Of a stretch of DNA of 64,000 bases, positions 1 through 11,403 are shown piece by piece; position 1 is the first letter of the stretch, and each line of letters opens with the position of its first letter. Below the pieces are notes generated by a model. That model was not told the DNA's origin. It searched no databases and worked only from the letters and a program-made list of their open reading frames with translations. Origin of the DNA: Neurospora crassa OR74A (Eukaryota; Ascomycota; Sordariomycetes; Sordariales; Sordariaceae); the NCBI RefSeq assembly GCF_000182925.2, contig NC_026504.1:5146001-5210000 (forward strand), given 5' to 3'. The position numbers and the translations under genes were made by a program.

Positions 1-236
1 ATGTGCACAACACAAGGGAGTTTTGGCAGCGATTCAGTACAAACCGTTCCGAAAGATCCTTGTGGAAGGCAGAGAAGAAAGTCGACCAACATGAATGGCT
101 GACGCGAGAGAGGTGGGCTTTTTGGAAGAAAAGATTGGTATGGATTTCAGAGCAGACCGAGCTCTTACAGCGGACTCGGGACGAGGCGATCATGCTTGTG
201 CAGCTGATGACGGAGATCGAGGGTCGTGGGGCGTAA
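1..236 (+). CDS. C-terminal end of a DUF3632-type fungal protein (partial)
   Basis: The frame is open from the window edge to a TAA at 234-236, so only the last 77 or so residues are present and the gene begins outside the window. The piece is rich in Trp, Arg and Glu and contains ERWAFWKKRLVWISEQ followed by a helix ending in MTEIEGRG. This pattern (a W-x-x-W-x-x-R segment followed by a Glu-rich closing helix) is what I remember at the C-terminus of fungal DUF3632 proteins, a Sordariomycete-expanded family of unknown function. What is seen is a well-formed coding end; the family name is an inference from a short fragment. A different helical fungal protein remains possible. Confidence 0.5.
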   Translation, partial: VHNTREFWQRFSTNRSERSLWKAEKKVDQHEWLTRERWAFWKKRLVWISEQTELLQRTRDEAIMLVQLMTEIEGRGA

Positions 237-2269
237 ACACCAAGAAACGCATCACGCTACAACGGGGCCACGGAGACACAGTCAACGCCAATGAACACAA
301 CGCATTATTGCCTTCCCCTTGAAACTGTTGCCTTGTCACTGTCAGCCTTGCAGGGCAGGTAGCAAAAGTATCTTGGATTCTACAACCCAAACAAGTAAGA
401 CCGCCTTGCTGAACACTTATGATACCCGACATGTATGCGCGAACAAAATTCACTTCAACACTCACAGCCAGTAGTGGCGGAAAGTGACATGTTCCGGTCA
501 GAATTTGCCGTCACAACACTACCTACCTACTTTGGAATGGTCTATTCTCTCTCCCCTGGTCAAAATTCACCCGGACATGCGACTCGGGACTGTCCGACGC
601 GCATGTCACAGACAAGCAGATTTTGTCCAAGCGGATTCGACTGTGGCCTAGATTATATCCGTCCAATGCAGGTACCCATTGCACCATCTACTCCCCACAC
701 TAATTGAATGGCATCGCAAGCGTGGCCTCGCCCGGGCATCGACCGCTTGTCACTGCAGCTAAGCCTGCTACAATCCTCCGAAAAAGGAACTAGACTAATA
801 GACATTGAGGTTGCACAGTATATGCTATTCATTCGGACATCGTGGCTTGGACAAGTTACCTCCAGAGGGCCTTCACCTTCTACAATCGACTCGCATGAAT
901 GCGAAGACCGAGTGTCATATCGGTCCGTAAACCCTATCAATATCACTACAGTGACCACACCAACCGACAGTACAGTATCAAGTTACGACATCCTCCCGGA
1001 CACCTTTTCCCATGCCGTTGCCGGAGAACCCAACTCCACCGGAAGACTTCGGTACCTACTAGCTGTGTAGGTAGAAGGCACCGAGGCAGCATGAAAGTAG
1101 TAGCCATATGTACTTGTGACTTGCTTCGAGCGGCACGACCGGGAGGAAGAGAACTCCACCACCTCGCAAACGTCGTGAACAATGGAACCCATGCAAAGCA
1201 CCTCGACGTCTTATGAGGATTCCAATGCCGAAACTCCGGTCAGAAGAGCTGTCCTTGTAGTATCCGCCGCTTACATGGAGTTTGAACACACATACGCGGC
1301 GAGGAGATTTCCGTGTGGATCTGGAGGCGGCTAACACGAGAGGAGTTTGACAGCAGAGTTACTGTAGAGATACCTACGTTTATAAAAGGGCCCGGAACGG
1401 CCAGCCAGTTGACCATGATTTGGAGACGTCCAGCATCCTCTTCTTCTTCTACACCACACCAAGTGGTGAACAGCAACAGCTGCGATGAGGGCATCACTTT
1501 TTCTCTCTACAGCCGCAGCCCTGCTTGGGGCTTGCGGGGTGTCAGCAAGATCCGTGTTTGCACACTTTATGGTATGCTATTTCCCTGGGGTACTGGACTG
1601 GTAGAGGTGCCTCTAAAGTGGCCATGATTACCATGATTATCCAGACGGTAGTCACGATGTTTTGTTCAAGCTTGTGTCTGCCAAGATTTTTTTTTTTTTT
1701 TTTTTTTTTTTGTTTCGTCAGAGGTGTATTATCTGCCAAATCGGCAGCGTTTAGGAATTCAACGACTCTTGGAACCTAGGCTGTTCGCAGCAGCGCCTGA
1801 ATAAATGAGTGGCAGCAAGCGAGGTGTTGGAGCTTGCCGGGAGGAGTAGAGAGGAGCGGTACCTAGGATCTTCGCCTTGCTACGTAGAGGTACAGGTAAA
1901 GGGAGAAGTACCCGGCTATTCAGCCCTAAAAACGCCCAACCATACCTACATAGCATACCATGTCAAATTGAAATCTTTACCTATGGACCGATTTAAGGAG
2001 AAGAAAAAAACCAAACAAAGAAAACCCAATGAAGAAACCACGAAAGACCAAAGCAATCCCTTATCCCAATTTTCTAGAAATATCCGCCTCTGAATCATCT
2101 ACTCCCTCTCATATACCAAGAAAAAAATGTTTCACAGGTACAAATATCCCCGAGTGTCCATCATCCATCCACCTCCCTCACTCCCCACCTCTACATCCCC
2201 TAGACGACTTGGCGATAGTTCGCTTCCAACTCCCCTTCCAAAGCCCCCATTTCCTCGGTAACATTCCTT
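237..2269. other. intergenic, no convincing gene
   Basis: About 2 kb between the DUF3632-type end and the first 5S gene. Many overlapping short frames exist on both strands but none has family features, coherent splice signals or a consistent coding bias. It holds a 25-T run at 1687-1711 and several TAGGTA/TACCTA motifs. I see nothing else in it. Confidence 0.6.
1687..1711. repeat. T25 homopolymer
   Basis: An uninterrupted run of 25 T. Such tracts are common between genes in this genome type and several more occur in the window. Confidence 0.95.
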
Positions 2270-2275
2270 TATGAG
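2270..2275 (+). promoter_or_regulatory. -29 TATA-like box of 5S gene 1
   Basis: TATGAG begins exactly 29 nt upstream of the 5S start. All four 5S genes in the window carry a TAT(A/G)-type box at the same distance, so this is probably the upstream element required for pol III transcription of Neurospora-type 5S genes. Confidence 0.7.
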
Positions 2276-2298
2276 CAAGGAACCAAATACAGAAAATC

Positions 2299-2417
2299 AC
2301 ATACGACCATACCCACTGGAGAACTCGGGATCCCGTCCGCTCTCCCATAGATAAGCCAGTGAGGGCCAGACTAGTAGTTGGGTCGGTGACGACCAGCGAA
2401 TCCCTGGTGTTGTATGT
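2299..2417 (+). rRNA. 5S ribosomal RNA (copy 1)
   Basis: A 119-nt gene beginning ACATACGACC and ending GTTGTATGT; the ends pair to form helix I. It nearly matches the three other copies in the window; the clearest difference is GGAGAACTCG where copies 2-4 have GGAAAACTCG. A T7 run at 2419-2425 follows directly and is a good pol III terminator, and a TATA-like box sits at -29. An isolated 5S gene away from the rDNA is normal for the Neurospora/Sordaria group. The gene looks functional. Confidence 0.96.
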
Positions 2418-2854
2418 CTTTTTTTATTTCTTTTTCTCCGTACTCTTTTTGTGATTGCCTTTTCGAGGCTTGTGTGCAACCCTGCAACTGAAAGCCCTTC
2501 AGGCAGTTCCTCTCTTCTTCATTTCCTCCCTTCCTTCCTTTCCTTTCCAGGAACTTTGGTTCCAGTCGAACTACAGCGGAAAGAATTACAGACCAATTCA
2601 CATAATTCCGTTCCTTCCTGGAACCTTTCATGTTGTTTACCAATATATCCCTTGCTTTTGCGTTCCTGTCCTTACTTTTCCTTGCCCTGCCTGTCGAACC
2701 CCGACCACATCGTCTCATCGGTATCCCTTTTTGGTGGTAGGTAAACCCGCATTAACCATCACTTCATTCACCATTATTCATTTGCCAATCTTTCGACACG
2801 AGCCGCAGCAGCAACACCCAGCTGGAGCTCCCGAGATCTAGTCTAACATCAACC
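2418..2854. other. leader/promoter of the hypothetical gene
   Basis: After the 5S terminator the sequence becomes pyrimidine-rich on the plus strand (many CTTCC and TTCC tracts) up to the ATG at 2855. This is the usual look of a filamentous-fungal 5' leader. No separate gene is seen. Confidence 0.5.
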
Positions 2855-4428
2855 ATGTCATCGCCTCCGGATCTGCCCCCTCCCAAGGCTCAAGACACAG
2901 AGCCGGGTGTGTTATCTCCCACGCCTTCGGCATCTCAGCCTCGACATGATGTCCCCAAACGCCTGATCGACATGTGTATTGAGCCGCGGAAAATCCTCTT
3001 CAACTTGAAGTTCACCCCTCCATTTGACGCCGTGGAGGTCGGCAGGACAATTCAATTCGGGTGTTACCCAAAGCGTGAGCTGAAGGAGTAGGACTACAGC
3101 CACCAAAACGGCCCCACCATCCTCATGCTTTTCGACGTCCCCTATTACTTCAATCCTACACACTTCATGTGCGACCTCGGGCTCCGCGTCGACGGCGACG
3201 CTGAACCGTACTCTTCGGTCTACACATCGGGAAACGTGCATTATACGCGTAGCACCGAGGGAAAATGGAGGGAAAATTGCTTGGGGAATGTAAAGTTAAT
3301 TGAGCAGCATACGGGACCATCAGGAACGAAGAGACTGGCAGCAGTTTGGTCGAAGAAGATATTGGAACAACGTGGTTCCGCAAACATGGGCGGGGAGCCC
3401 GGGCTCCAACATTTCTTTCAAGTCGACTTATGGTATAAAAGAAAACAAGGGGGTGAATTGTTCCTGCGGGTCTGCGGTATGATGTTCACGCTTACTGCCC
3501 TTGGCGCCAGACCAGGTTTGGAGGACGGAGGCCGAAACTCGCCCATCCAAACAACGAACCGCGCTCTCGACCTGGGTAAGCTTACATACTTTGCTCAACA
3601 TGAATTATTTGGCGGCTGTCGAGATTTGACAAAGGCCGTGTTCGTCCCGGGAGTAGTGCAGTGACAGAAGCGCGTAGGGCTAGGGAATGAAAGAGCTTCT
3701 GTCACTGTACTACAGCCAGAGCGAACACGGTCAGAGTCCGTTTTACCTTCCAAGCAACATAGGTTTTCCTTTCACTGTCCTTGCAGAAACAAGACTTCAT
3801 TGGAGGATGCTAACACTGTACAACGCCGTATTTAGTTCGCAGTCCGGATGCCATGCATTGGTACATCTTTGCCAATAGCAACGTGGTATGGGACATAACG
3901 ACCGAACCAGTATCGCATCGGGAATATCACACCTCAGGAAGCGAGGTCATGCCCTTTGGTCCCGCCAGCTCAGCCGCTCGCACTTCCGATTACCAAGAAC
4001 CCCTTGTTCCCCGATACGCCACGGCCGTACCCGAATCGCCCCCGGATCCCACCAATGATCCCTACGCCAGGGTGTGGAGGAAGCCTGCTGTCCGCGAAAT
4101 GGTTGAGCCCTGGAAAGACAAAGTAGCACAAACAGCCGAGAATGTGGATCCCGACGAGATTCCTCCCTCTCCTCCATCAGTCTACCTGAAAAGTTCTTTT
4201 TCTTCGAGGAGATCCTCGACAGTGGAAGTTCCTGCGTCCAATAGTGGATATGTGAAAGCGAACACAGAGATTAAACAGCTGTCTCAAATCACAGTGGAGG
4301 AGAAGGAACTGGACACTGAGGATGTGGAAACTCAGAGCCAATCTGGGGATGAAGATATGCGCATAGATGCCGACAATGCCTCGAATAGTGGCGGGTCACC
4401 CATGGACCTTGATGAAAAGCTGTCCTAG
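2855..4428 (+). CDS. hypothetical protein gene, frame interrupted by an in-frame TAG (possible pseudogene)
   Basis: ATG at 2855 in the context CAACCATGTC opens a frame with a Pro-rich start (MSSPPDLPPPKAQDTEPGV). A TAG at 3089-3091 interrupts it, and the same frame then continues with coding character to 3664. A GTAAGC donor at 3576 and an acceptor at 3834-3835, with a perfect GCTAAC branch site at 3810-3815, define a phase-compatible intron. It leads into an acidic Ser/Pro-rich C-terminal exon (3836-4428) ending in GGSPMDLDEKLS. Nothing in the protein is recognised. The TAG may mean a disabled gene, a small unrecognised intron, read-through, or a real start at the downstream ATG 3127. The best-supported parts are 2855-3088, 3092-3575 and 3836-4428. 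Confidence 0.45.
3634..3732. repeat. 99-bp imperfect hairpin inside the predicted intron
   Basis: The arms 3634-3671 and 3695-3732 are inverted copies of each other. The inner 19 positions pair without a mismatch apart from one G-T pair, and the outer part has four mismatches. The loop is 23 nt. It could be a MITE-like insertion or a microRNA-like precursor stem; the sequence alone does not decide. Confidence 0.75.
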
Positions 4429-5328
4429 TCCCCCACGAGCCCTGAAAGAACTCGGTGGTGTCTGGTGGCTAATGAAATTTGTTAGTAGAAGGGGAGGATA
4501 TGTGCGTTCGTTGAAGTTGATGCTTGCAGAGACGTATGGGTGGTGAATGTTGGAAGAAGCGAACATGCCGGTATTCATGATTTCCAGCGAGGTTTTATTT
4601 TGTTGTCCTATTGCATTGACTTGGGACGGCCACATCGCTTACCATCAAACAAACCTTACAAGCAATGGATACCGCTCATATTAAAACACTTAACTTTGGT
4701 CTCCTGGAAACGCAGAATTCCAGGAAGGAAACAAAGGAGAGATGACAGCGAATACCGAGGCGGACATGATATAGACTTGAATACTTCCCAGACAGTCATT
4801 ACCAAGAGACCAGATTCCACATAGAAAGTAAACCAATCGTCGCCGTCCAACAATGTTCTCCCACCTACTTTTCCATGTCCCGCTCTGTTTGAAGATGGAA
4901 TAACGATGACAAGCTAAGTCAACAGATAAAGAAAGGAACTTGCACGGGCCGAGCGATCGGAGAAAGAAACCAAGACACATAAAGGTCCGTACAACCAACT
5001 TGAAGATAACTCTCACACATATTCAATTCTTGCCAGAGCACGGACTCCAGGAAACCCTACAAGTTTAGTTATTCAGCTCGCGGGATGTGTACCATATCGC
5101 AGACTACCAGATGTATAGCTCCCAATTATTCACTCAGCCAAAAAAGGGTGATCTCGAAAAACTTAGCAGTTGTCACAAAAATTATTTGTTCATAGACTAG
5201 AGCAAAGACGGGAGATATTTGGGACAAGAAAAGCGAGCATAGTGTGGGAAGCTTGTTAACCAAGTGAAGTGATCTCTTGTACGCGCACAGACACCCAGGG
5301 AAAAAGAAGGGATAAAGGAATAAAAAAT
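4429..5328. other. intergenic, no convincing gene
   Basis: About 0.9 kb between the hypothetical gene and 5S copy 2. It includes a short CCTGGAA/TTCCAGG inverted repeat near 4700. No gene, RNA or mobile element is supported. Confidence 0.55.
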
Positions 5329-5336
5329 AAAAAAAG

Positions 5337-5455
5337 ACATACAACACCAGGGATTCGCTGGTCGTCACCGACCCAACTACTAGTCTGGCCCTCACTGGCT
5401 TATCTATGGGAGAGCGGACGGGATCCCGAGTTTTCCAGTGGGTATGGTCGTATGT
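5337..5455 (-). rRNA. 5S ribosomal RNA (copy 2)
   Basis: A 119-nt gene on the minus strand, starting ACATACGACC at 5455 and ending TGTATGT at 5337. It is followed on the minus strand by a T7 run (5329-5335) as terminator. The TATA-like box TATATGAG lies with its core at -29 (about 5479-5486). Sequence matches the common type in this window (GGAAAACTCG, CTCTCCCATAG). Looks functional. Confidence 0.96.
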
Positions 5456-5478
5456 GATCTTTTCGGTCCATTCTTGCC

Positions 5479-5486
5479 CTCATATA
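5479..5486 (-). promoter_or_regulatory. -29 TATA-like box of 5S gene 2
   Basis: TATATGAG on the minus strand; its TATGAG core starts 29 nt before the 5S start, at the same distance as in the other three copies. Confidence 0.7.
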
Positions 5487-6346
5487 GCTAGGCATTTTTC
5501 CCCCCGACAGGAGTTGCCTTCGTTCCATATGGTCTTTTGGGTGGTGCGGAGGGCAAGCAAGTATGAGACAGGCCGGCACCACCCAATATGATGCGTGACA
5601 GCGTAGCTCAAAAAATGTCTTGATTGATGATCTAGCAAAACTCCATCGCTAGTCCGCAGCTCCGTCAACCGAACCTTTATGGGCTGCGTTGACTGGGGCT
5701 GCTGCTTCCCTCAAAGTGAAGCCAGGTGCCACTTCCTCAACGGGAGTGGGAAACCTCGTGTCACACTACACTACAAGCGCGGTTGCCTGATGTACCCGCT
5801 TGCAACTATAATTCAGAAGCTGAGTTCTAGGTACTTTACCTTAAGTAATCTTTCGGTGTCCATCTAGGTCGGACGGAATAAGGGAAAGGTTGCGTGGCTC
5901 GAGACCGGACGCGGGGTCGCGGCTTTCGGTCGGTCGCGCCATTCAGACACCTCGCTGCTGTTGAAGACCGGATTCCAGTGGCAGTTGCTGAAAAGCAGTT
6001 TCTTACGCGGGTTATAAACTAGGTAGTTCTAGGTAGCAACTGCCTCCAAACCCGTTGCCGGGCCCGGGCCCGAGCTCTAATGTAAGGAAGTTCCGCTGCC
6101 GCTGATTCAACGAATACATTTGACTACACGGCAGCCGTTGACTAAGGGAAAGGGGCAAGGATGTCTCCAGCTCTGAGATGCAAAACGACGCTTGGGACCT
6201 TGAGATATGTAGTTTGAATTCAGAGTCAGTGGAGGCAGTGCTTCGCGAAAATTCCTAACTCGTATATTTGTCATCTTCACTGTTTTGTGACATCTCCCAA
6301 CTATACAGCCACCCCAGTCCGTCGCTTGTAATATGCTTCTCCAGCT
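5487..6346. other. intergenic, no gene seen
   Basis: About 0.85 kb between 5S copy 2 and the 3' end of the zinc-finger gene; probably contains that gene's 3' UTR. A GC-rich patch at about 6050-6075 (ccgggcccgggcccg) is the only oddity. Confidence 0.5.
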
Positions 6347-8783
6347 TCAATTCGCATTGCCTGGTATGGCGCATCCATGTCCGAGGAGGTACAGAACAGC
6401 GGTATTGCCTGCGACTATTTCAACGTTAGCAGACGACCAAACTTGGCAGGACAAATAATGAGAAACTGAAAATTCATACCAAAACATGAGTATGCCACAA
6501 TGATTTCCAAGTTCGTGGTCGCTTTCATTGTGATAGCAACAGCAATCGCCATTATAGCTATGTCAGGGTTAATATAATGTTCAATATTGCTACACTCTGA
6601 TGGGAGAACGCTGGAGGTTCTTTACCTAAGACTTGGGCTGCAAAGAACTTCGAGTTCCTTTCGACGTGCCAACGGAGAAAATAGACTGCCCATATCGAAG
6701 CAATGACTTGAACTAAACCAATATTAGAGTTATGATTGCATTTATTTTCATGGTCTTGCGTATTAGTAGAAGTGGAAGCTCGGGTTTCTTACAACAAAGA
6801 GCGCAAATCTGACTGATGAAAAGCCAACCCTTTACGAGTGTAGGAACGAGTAAGGGGAGTTGCGAACGGACTGCGTGTTTGCTAGGTTAGTACAACCATC
6901 AAATCCCTTTGTTCGAGAAAGGTCAAAATCTAGGGTTTACTTACAAACCAGAAAGAGGGCCATAATGAATGTCAAATAAGTCTCCCACCAGAAGTTTCTG
7001 AGTGCGTTGATGATACGTTTCGGTTGAGATCTCGTCTCGCCGATGGGCGCCGTAAGGTTGGATATGTCACCAGTGCCCCGGAAGACCAATTTCATATCCG
7101 TTGTGGGTGGTAGCACAAGTAAAGATAGGTCCTCTAAATGCTTGCCTAAATGGTCTCCGAATGCCTCAGCTGTCATTTCCCAGTCGCCGGTCAACCATCT
7201 GCTTGGTTGCTGCAGGTTCCAGTTAGGATCACACAGGGGGCAGTCCTTGGCACGGATTTTCTGTGGTGGTCTCCCCAGTCGTTCCGCATGGGCTTCAGCA
7301 TTGCCGGCTCCGATGATGTCCGAGTGTTTCTGCGTCAGATGTCTCTTCATATCCCACAAAGAGTGGTAAAATTCTTCACACATATCGCACCGCCAGTTCT
7401 TTCGGTGGACTTCCATCTCGTGCTGAAACCACTGCTGCCGCGTTTCAAAAAGGGGAGCAGGACATCCCTCAAAAGTGCAGATATAAGATGAAAGGTCCGC
7501 AAACACATGCATTTGCCATTCGTCGTAGTTTGACATTACGACTTTGATGTGGCAATATGGACATCGGACGAGGGTGTCATACGTATAGGGCAAGTTCGAA
7601 CGAGTCTTCGGAAATAATGGTAGAGACCATCTCGGGTCGGACAGCAACCCCATGAGAATGAGAAAATCACAGATGTTGTTCCTCCATCGCAACAAGAAAT
7701 TCCCACTCCTCATTAGAAACAAGAAATCAAAGGGCCCCTTAGTGCGTTTGGCCGTGGATTCCGGTTCCTTTCCATCTTCTTCTTTTGACGAAGACCAGCC
7801 AACAATCTTTTCACTTGCCATTGTTCTCTCTTCTGCATCTTCGTGATCCATCCCGGCTTCTCTGGCATGATCAAACCTTGCTGTGACTTTGGCTGTGAAA
7901 GAGGAAGGATCCTTTCGATGGGAGGCATCAGTTGTTCGCGCGCTTAAGCCAAAAAAACGGAAGTACATGTCAGAAATGACATCATGTCTCGACCGTCGGC
8001 TCTGGAGCCACTTCCTTCGTTGAGCATTGGCTCTTCCCAGTTTCCTGGCAAGTGGTTCGTTCCGTCTGACCCGAGGGAGCTTCTCACGCACACGCATGAT
8101 TTCAAGTTCCACGGGATCGGATTCCTCGAGTCGACACCGGTCAAACTTGGAGTTGAGCAACGAGTTGTCGACTTGCATCGCTATCCTCATAAGGCTAGTT
8201 ATGATATCGTTGATACTTTGACATAGTTCTCCCGATTCAGTGACGGTTTGCGAGTTTGCGGAATCTTCCTTAGAAGAATTCTGCTTGAGGTAATTTGCAA
8301 ATTCACTGTCTGAATCTTCGGAAGAGCTGATGTCCATATCACTTGGTGGATCACTGATCGAACTCTTGACCCATGTTCGCTGTTGGCGGGTGCCATTCAA
8401 AATCTGTATCACTGGAACGGTCAGATGGGAACCATGGCACGGGGGTTTCTCAGGGCATTGCTATACGAACAGTCTTGCAAAAGTTCTTGAAGCTGGTCTA
8501 GTAGCCTCAAGACCTCGTTGGAGAGATCTTCCCGAATACCGGATTTGAAAGGTTGTTCCCGGGAATCATGCCACTCGTCCAAGTCCGTCTTGTACATCTC
8601 TCTAATGGAAACGATCCAAATTTTGAACCGATCCAGTGAGTTTCTGATGGATTCCATCAGCTCGCCACGCTCTGCATCCATTTCGCTGAGAACGTCCATG
8701 GTAGTCAGGCAGTCGTGAAAGAGGGTTCTGCACGCTCTAACTCTCTGGCCAGTCTTGCCAGGGAGTCCGACATGATCGGCCAT
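6347..8783 (-). CDS. AcuF-like C2H2 zinc-finger protein with C-terminal membrane segments
   Basis: Six exons by my model: 8783-8471, 8411-6945, 6870-6793, 6712-6626, 6557-6480 and 6408-6347 (a second acceptor 6 nt earlier keeps the frame), giving about 694 aa. Residues 1-105 form a helical region like the N-termini of fungal AcuF-like proteins. Residues about 387-467 hold a Cys/His array (CPYC, CTFEGC, CDMC, each with paired His), and CPLC with HLGKH follows near 495-529. Uncharacterised fungal proteins of this class are usually called oxidoreductase AcuF-like C2H2 proteins. From about residue 577 the protein turns hydrophobic (FWWETYLTFIMALFLVC, then about three more membrane-spanning stretches) through four small exons. 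All these junctions are phase 1 with good donors and, mostly, good branch sites. The gene is divergent from the DUF7580-type gene. Function is unknown; a nucleic-acid or signalling role is only family-level inference. The tail exons are the less certain part. Confidence 0.72.
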
Positions 8784-9408
8784 ATCTTGGTGAAGTTAGT
8801 TTTCGGTTTAGGGGACGTCGCCTATCAGGCCAGAGAAGAGGGAATGTTTGCGGCTTCCAGAGGTAGGTGGTGAGAATGAGTCTTTGATCGCGTCGTTATC
8901 TGTTCTGTTTGATGAGCGGTGGCAGTGATGACTGATGAGAAGAGAGAGCTGGGACCAGCCCCGCGTGAATCAGTGGGACCGCGAGAGTCTTGCGACTCTC
9001 GACAGCAAGCAGTCCGTCACGCTGCGGTGTAACACATTCTCAGGGCAGCTGAATCGGGCGATGAGACCAGCAATGAATGGCGGGAAGAAAAGTGGTGAGG
9101 GCCATGGCCAATTGACTGATCAGGAAAGCGCCATGTCGGAAGTGGCAGCTGAATTGGTTGGCTTTGTTGGGACGACTAGAGATTCTATTGAGGCAGCGAC
9201 GCTCCAGCCTGCTCAATGTGCATGCATGCAGACCCTTCCCTCAGCGAGGATGGACCAGGTGCTCCGAGCCCATCAGACAAAACATTTAGGAAGGCAAGAA
9301 TACTTCACACGATCGAGTATGCTTTCCTTGAGTGTATCTCACTTGTCCCCTCAAGCATTCCAATCTCTGCTGTATCCACCCAACCGCCTCCAGGACCCCC
9401 CTCACAAG
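8784..9408. promoter_or_regulatory. divergent promoter region of the AcuF-like/DUF7580 pair
   Basis: A 625-bp spacer between two start codons facing away from each other, long enough for a shared bidirectional promoter. An in-frame upstream extension of the right-hand gene reaches 8935, but its composition and the typical family N-terminus favour the ATG at 9409. No particular binding site stands out. Confidence 0.45.
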
Positions 9409-11403
9409 ATGACCGGTATCATTGAAGTTCTTGGGCTGATATTCGGCGTCATTCCAATTTTATTCAAAACGATTCAACAATGCCAGAAAACCTATAAGGT
9501 CCTAGACGAATGGGTCCACTTCCAAGGCGAGTTCTTAAAAGTCTCCAACGCGGTCAGCCTGCAGAGATTATTTCTGAAGCAACTGATGACGTGGACATTA
9601 GCATCAGTGACTGAGTCTAGGGAAACCTCAACTAGAATGTTAGAGAACCCTAGCTGCGCCGAATGGAAAGATCCTGCCTTTGCTGAGAAGCTCAGGCAAA
9701 TGCTCTCTGGTGATGAAGAATATGAGGCATACTACGGACTACTGCAGTCCGTTCACGATGAGCTTGAAAAAGTCATTCATGGACTACAGAAATACAGCAG
9801 GTCCGAGCCGGTAAGTAAGTCCCTTCTTCAGTGAGGGTTTCTCTTCTCACGCAAGATGCAATGGCCGGCGATGCTCACCAAGTCGCCTTCCATGTAGGAT
9901 ATGCCCTACACCCCTGCTCTCTTGGTCCGCTTTCGGTTGCGGAAAGAGTTTAGAAAGCTCCAGTTCTTCTTTCAAAAAGAAGCAATAACGGAGCGGGTTG
10001 AATTCGCTACCACGCAAATTCTCTCACTGGAACGATTCTTTGGGAATGCAGAGCGTCTTCGGACTTCCCGACAACACATTGGTGGCAGCTGCATTGCGCA
10101 TATATTCGAGCGTATCAGACGACAGGCGACCAGCCTTCACCGGGCCATCACGAGGTCATGGACCTGTGACTGTAGAGACAGTCATGTCTTCAAGCTCATC
10201 ATCGGCGGGCCATTTCGTCCTGATCATAGCGGCGAAGACAATCAGACATTAGAAGAGAAGCCACTCCGCATTGCTTTACCATGCGGCGACGGAGCAAGGG
10301 GAGATACACTTATGCCCCAGTCAGCGAGTAACGCCGTCCGGTGGTGCATCATTGAAGCCGCTCTCGCGACTACCTTTGAGCCACACATTTCAGTCTGGAG
10401 TCAGCTTCGATCCGCGGAGAATCCATCAACCCAAATGCTGCTCACCGTTCCAACCGGTCAGCAGAGCGGGAGAGCAACCATTAATGGCAATTCTTCTACT
10501 ATGTTATGTCAACCACAGCCGACCATAGTTTTGTCCTCAGCAGAGAGTGCACCTCACCACGAGCCCCCGACACTGGCTCCCGAAAGCACCCACGTCATTC
10601 ATGACTTGTGCTCCATGCTCCAATTCCCACGGACAACTAGGCAACTTGGCTATCTCTTCGACGGCACCAACTCATATCACGCCTTGGTGGTCGTACCCAC
10701 GGGGACATCCAGCCCGGAAATAGTGGGTCAAGCCGTGAGCCTAGGACACATACTTGCAGGAAGCCCTTCTGAAGTAACTGGTTTGACTACCGCTGTAGCC
10801 GTGGCAACTCGTCTTCCTTCTAAAGCTGCAAGGCTGAAGATTGCTCTAACGGTTGCCCACTCGCTTCTTGAGCTATTCCCAAGTCCCTGGCTCCCAGGAG
10901 AATGGGACAAGAACGACATCTACTTCTCGGTCAGCCCAGACGGGAGCGTCAACACTGATGTACCCTTCCTGATTTCCAGGAACGGCAGCGCACGCACCAG
11001 TAACGCCCAGAACCAAGAAGGCAGAGAGCCTACGGTAGAAAGAACGGCATATACATTGAGACCTCCTGACCATACAAAGATCTTGCTCAGCCTCGGCATC
11101 TTGATTCTCGAACTCTGGTTCGGCCAGTCTCTCGAGTCTCAGCCTTCGTGGGAAGCCAACTTCGGCCCTAATGGCAAGGAAAAAGAGTTTACCAAGTTCA
11201 ACGCCGCAGCAACCTGGCAACGGATGGTTGGGGACGACGGTGGACCGAGACTACACAACATCACTCATCGATGTGTTCACGGCAACTTTGGCTTGGACGC
11301 GCAAAGCTTACAAGACTCAGAACTGATCAGTGCGGTTTACGAGAAGGTAGTGATGGAGTTGCAGCATGTTTATGACGGATTTTTCTCATTGGAGGGGTCG
11401 TGA
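9409..11403 (+). CDS. DUF7580-type fungal protein with HeLo-like N-terminal helix
   Basis: Exons 9409-9810 and 9898-11403 join in phase 0 (donor GTAAGT, acceptor TGTAG), encoding about 635 aa. It starts with a hydrophobic helix, MTGIIEVLGLIFGVIPILF, of the kind that opens fungal HeLo/prion-forming and STAND-associated N-terminal domains. A helical region to about residue 230 follows. The C-terminal half contains GYLFDGTNSYHALVVV, RLKIALTVAHSLLELFPSPW and LSLGILILELWFG. These resemble the kinase-lobe-like DUF7580 domain, but I see no kinase catalytic residues (no HRD or DFG), so it is not an active protein kinase. The ATG at 9409 is chosen because it begins the family-like helix. It lies head to head with the AcuF-like gene. 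Proteins of this class are expanded in fungi; a part in non-self recognition or signalling is speculation. Confidence 0.75.

Noticed and set aside
8935-9408. N-terminal extension of the DUF7580-type gene
   Set aside because: In frame, but the composition differs and the family-type hydrophobic helix begins at 9409.
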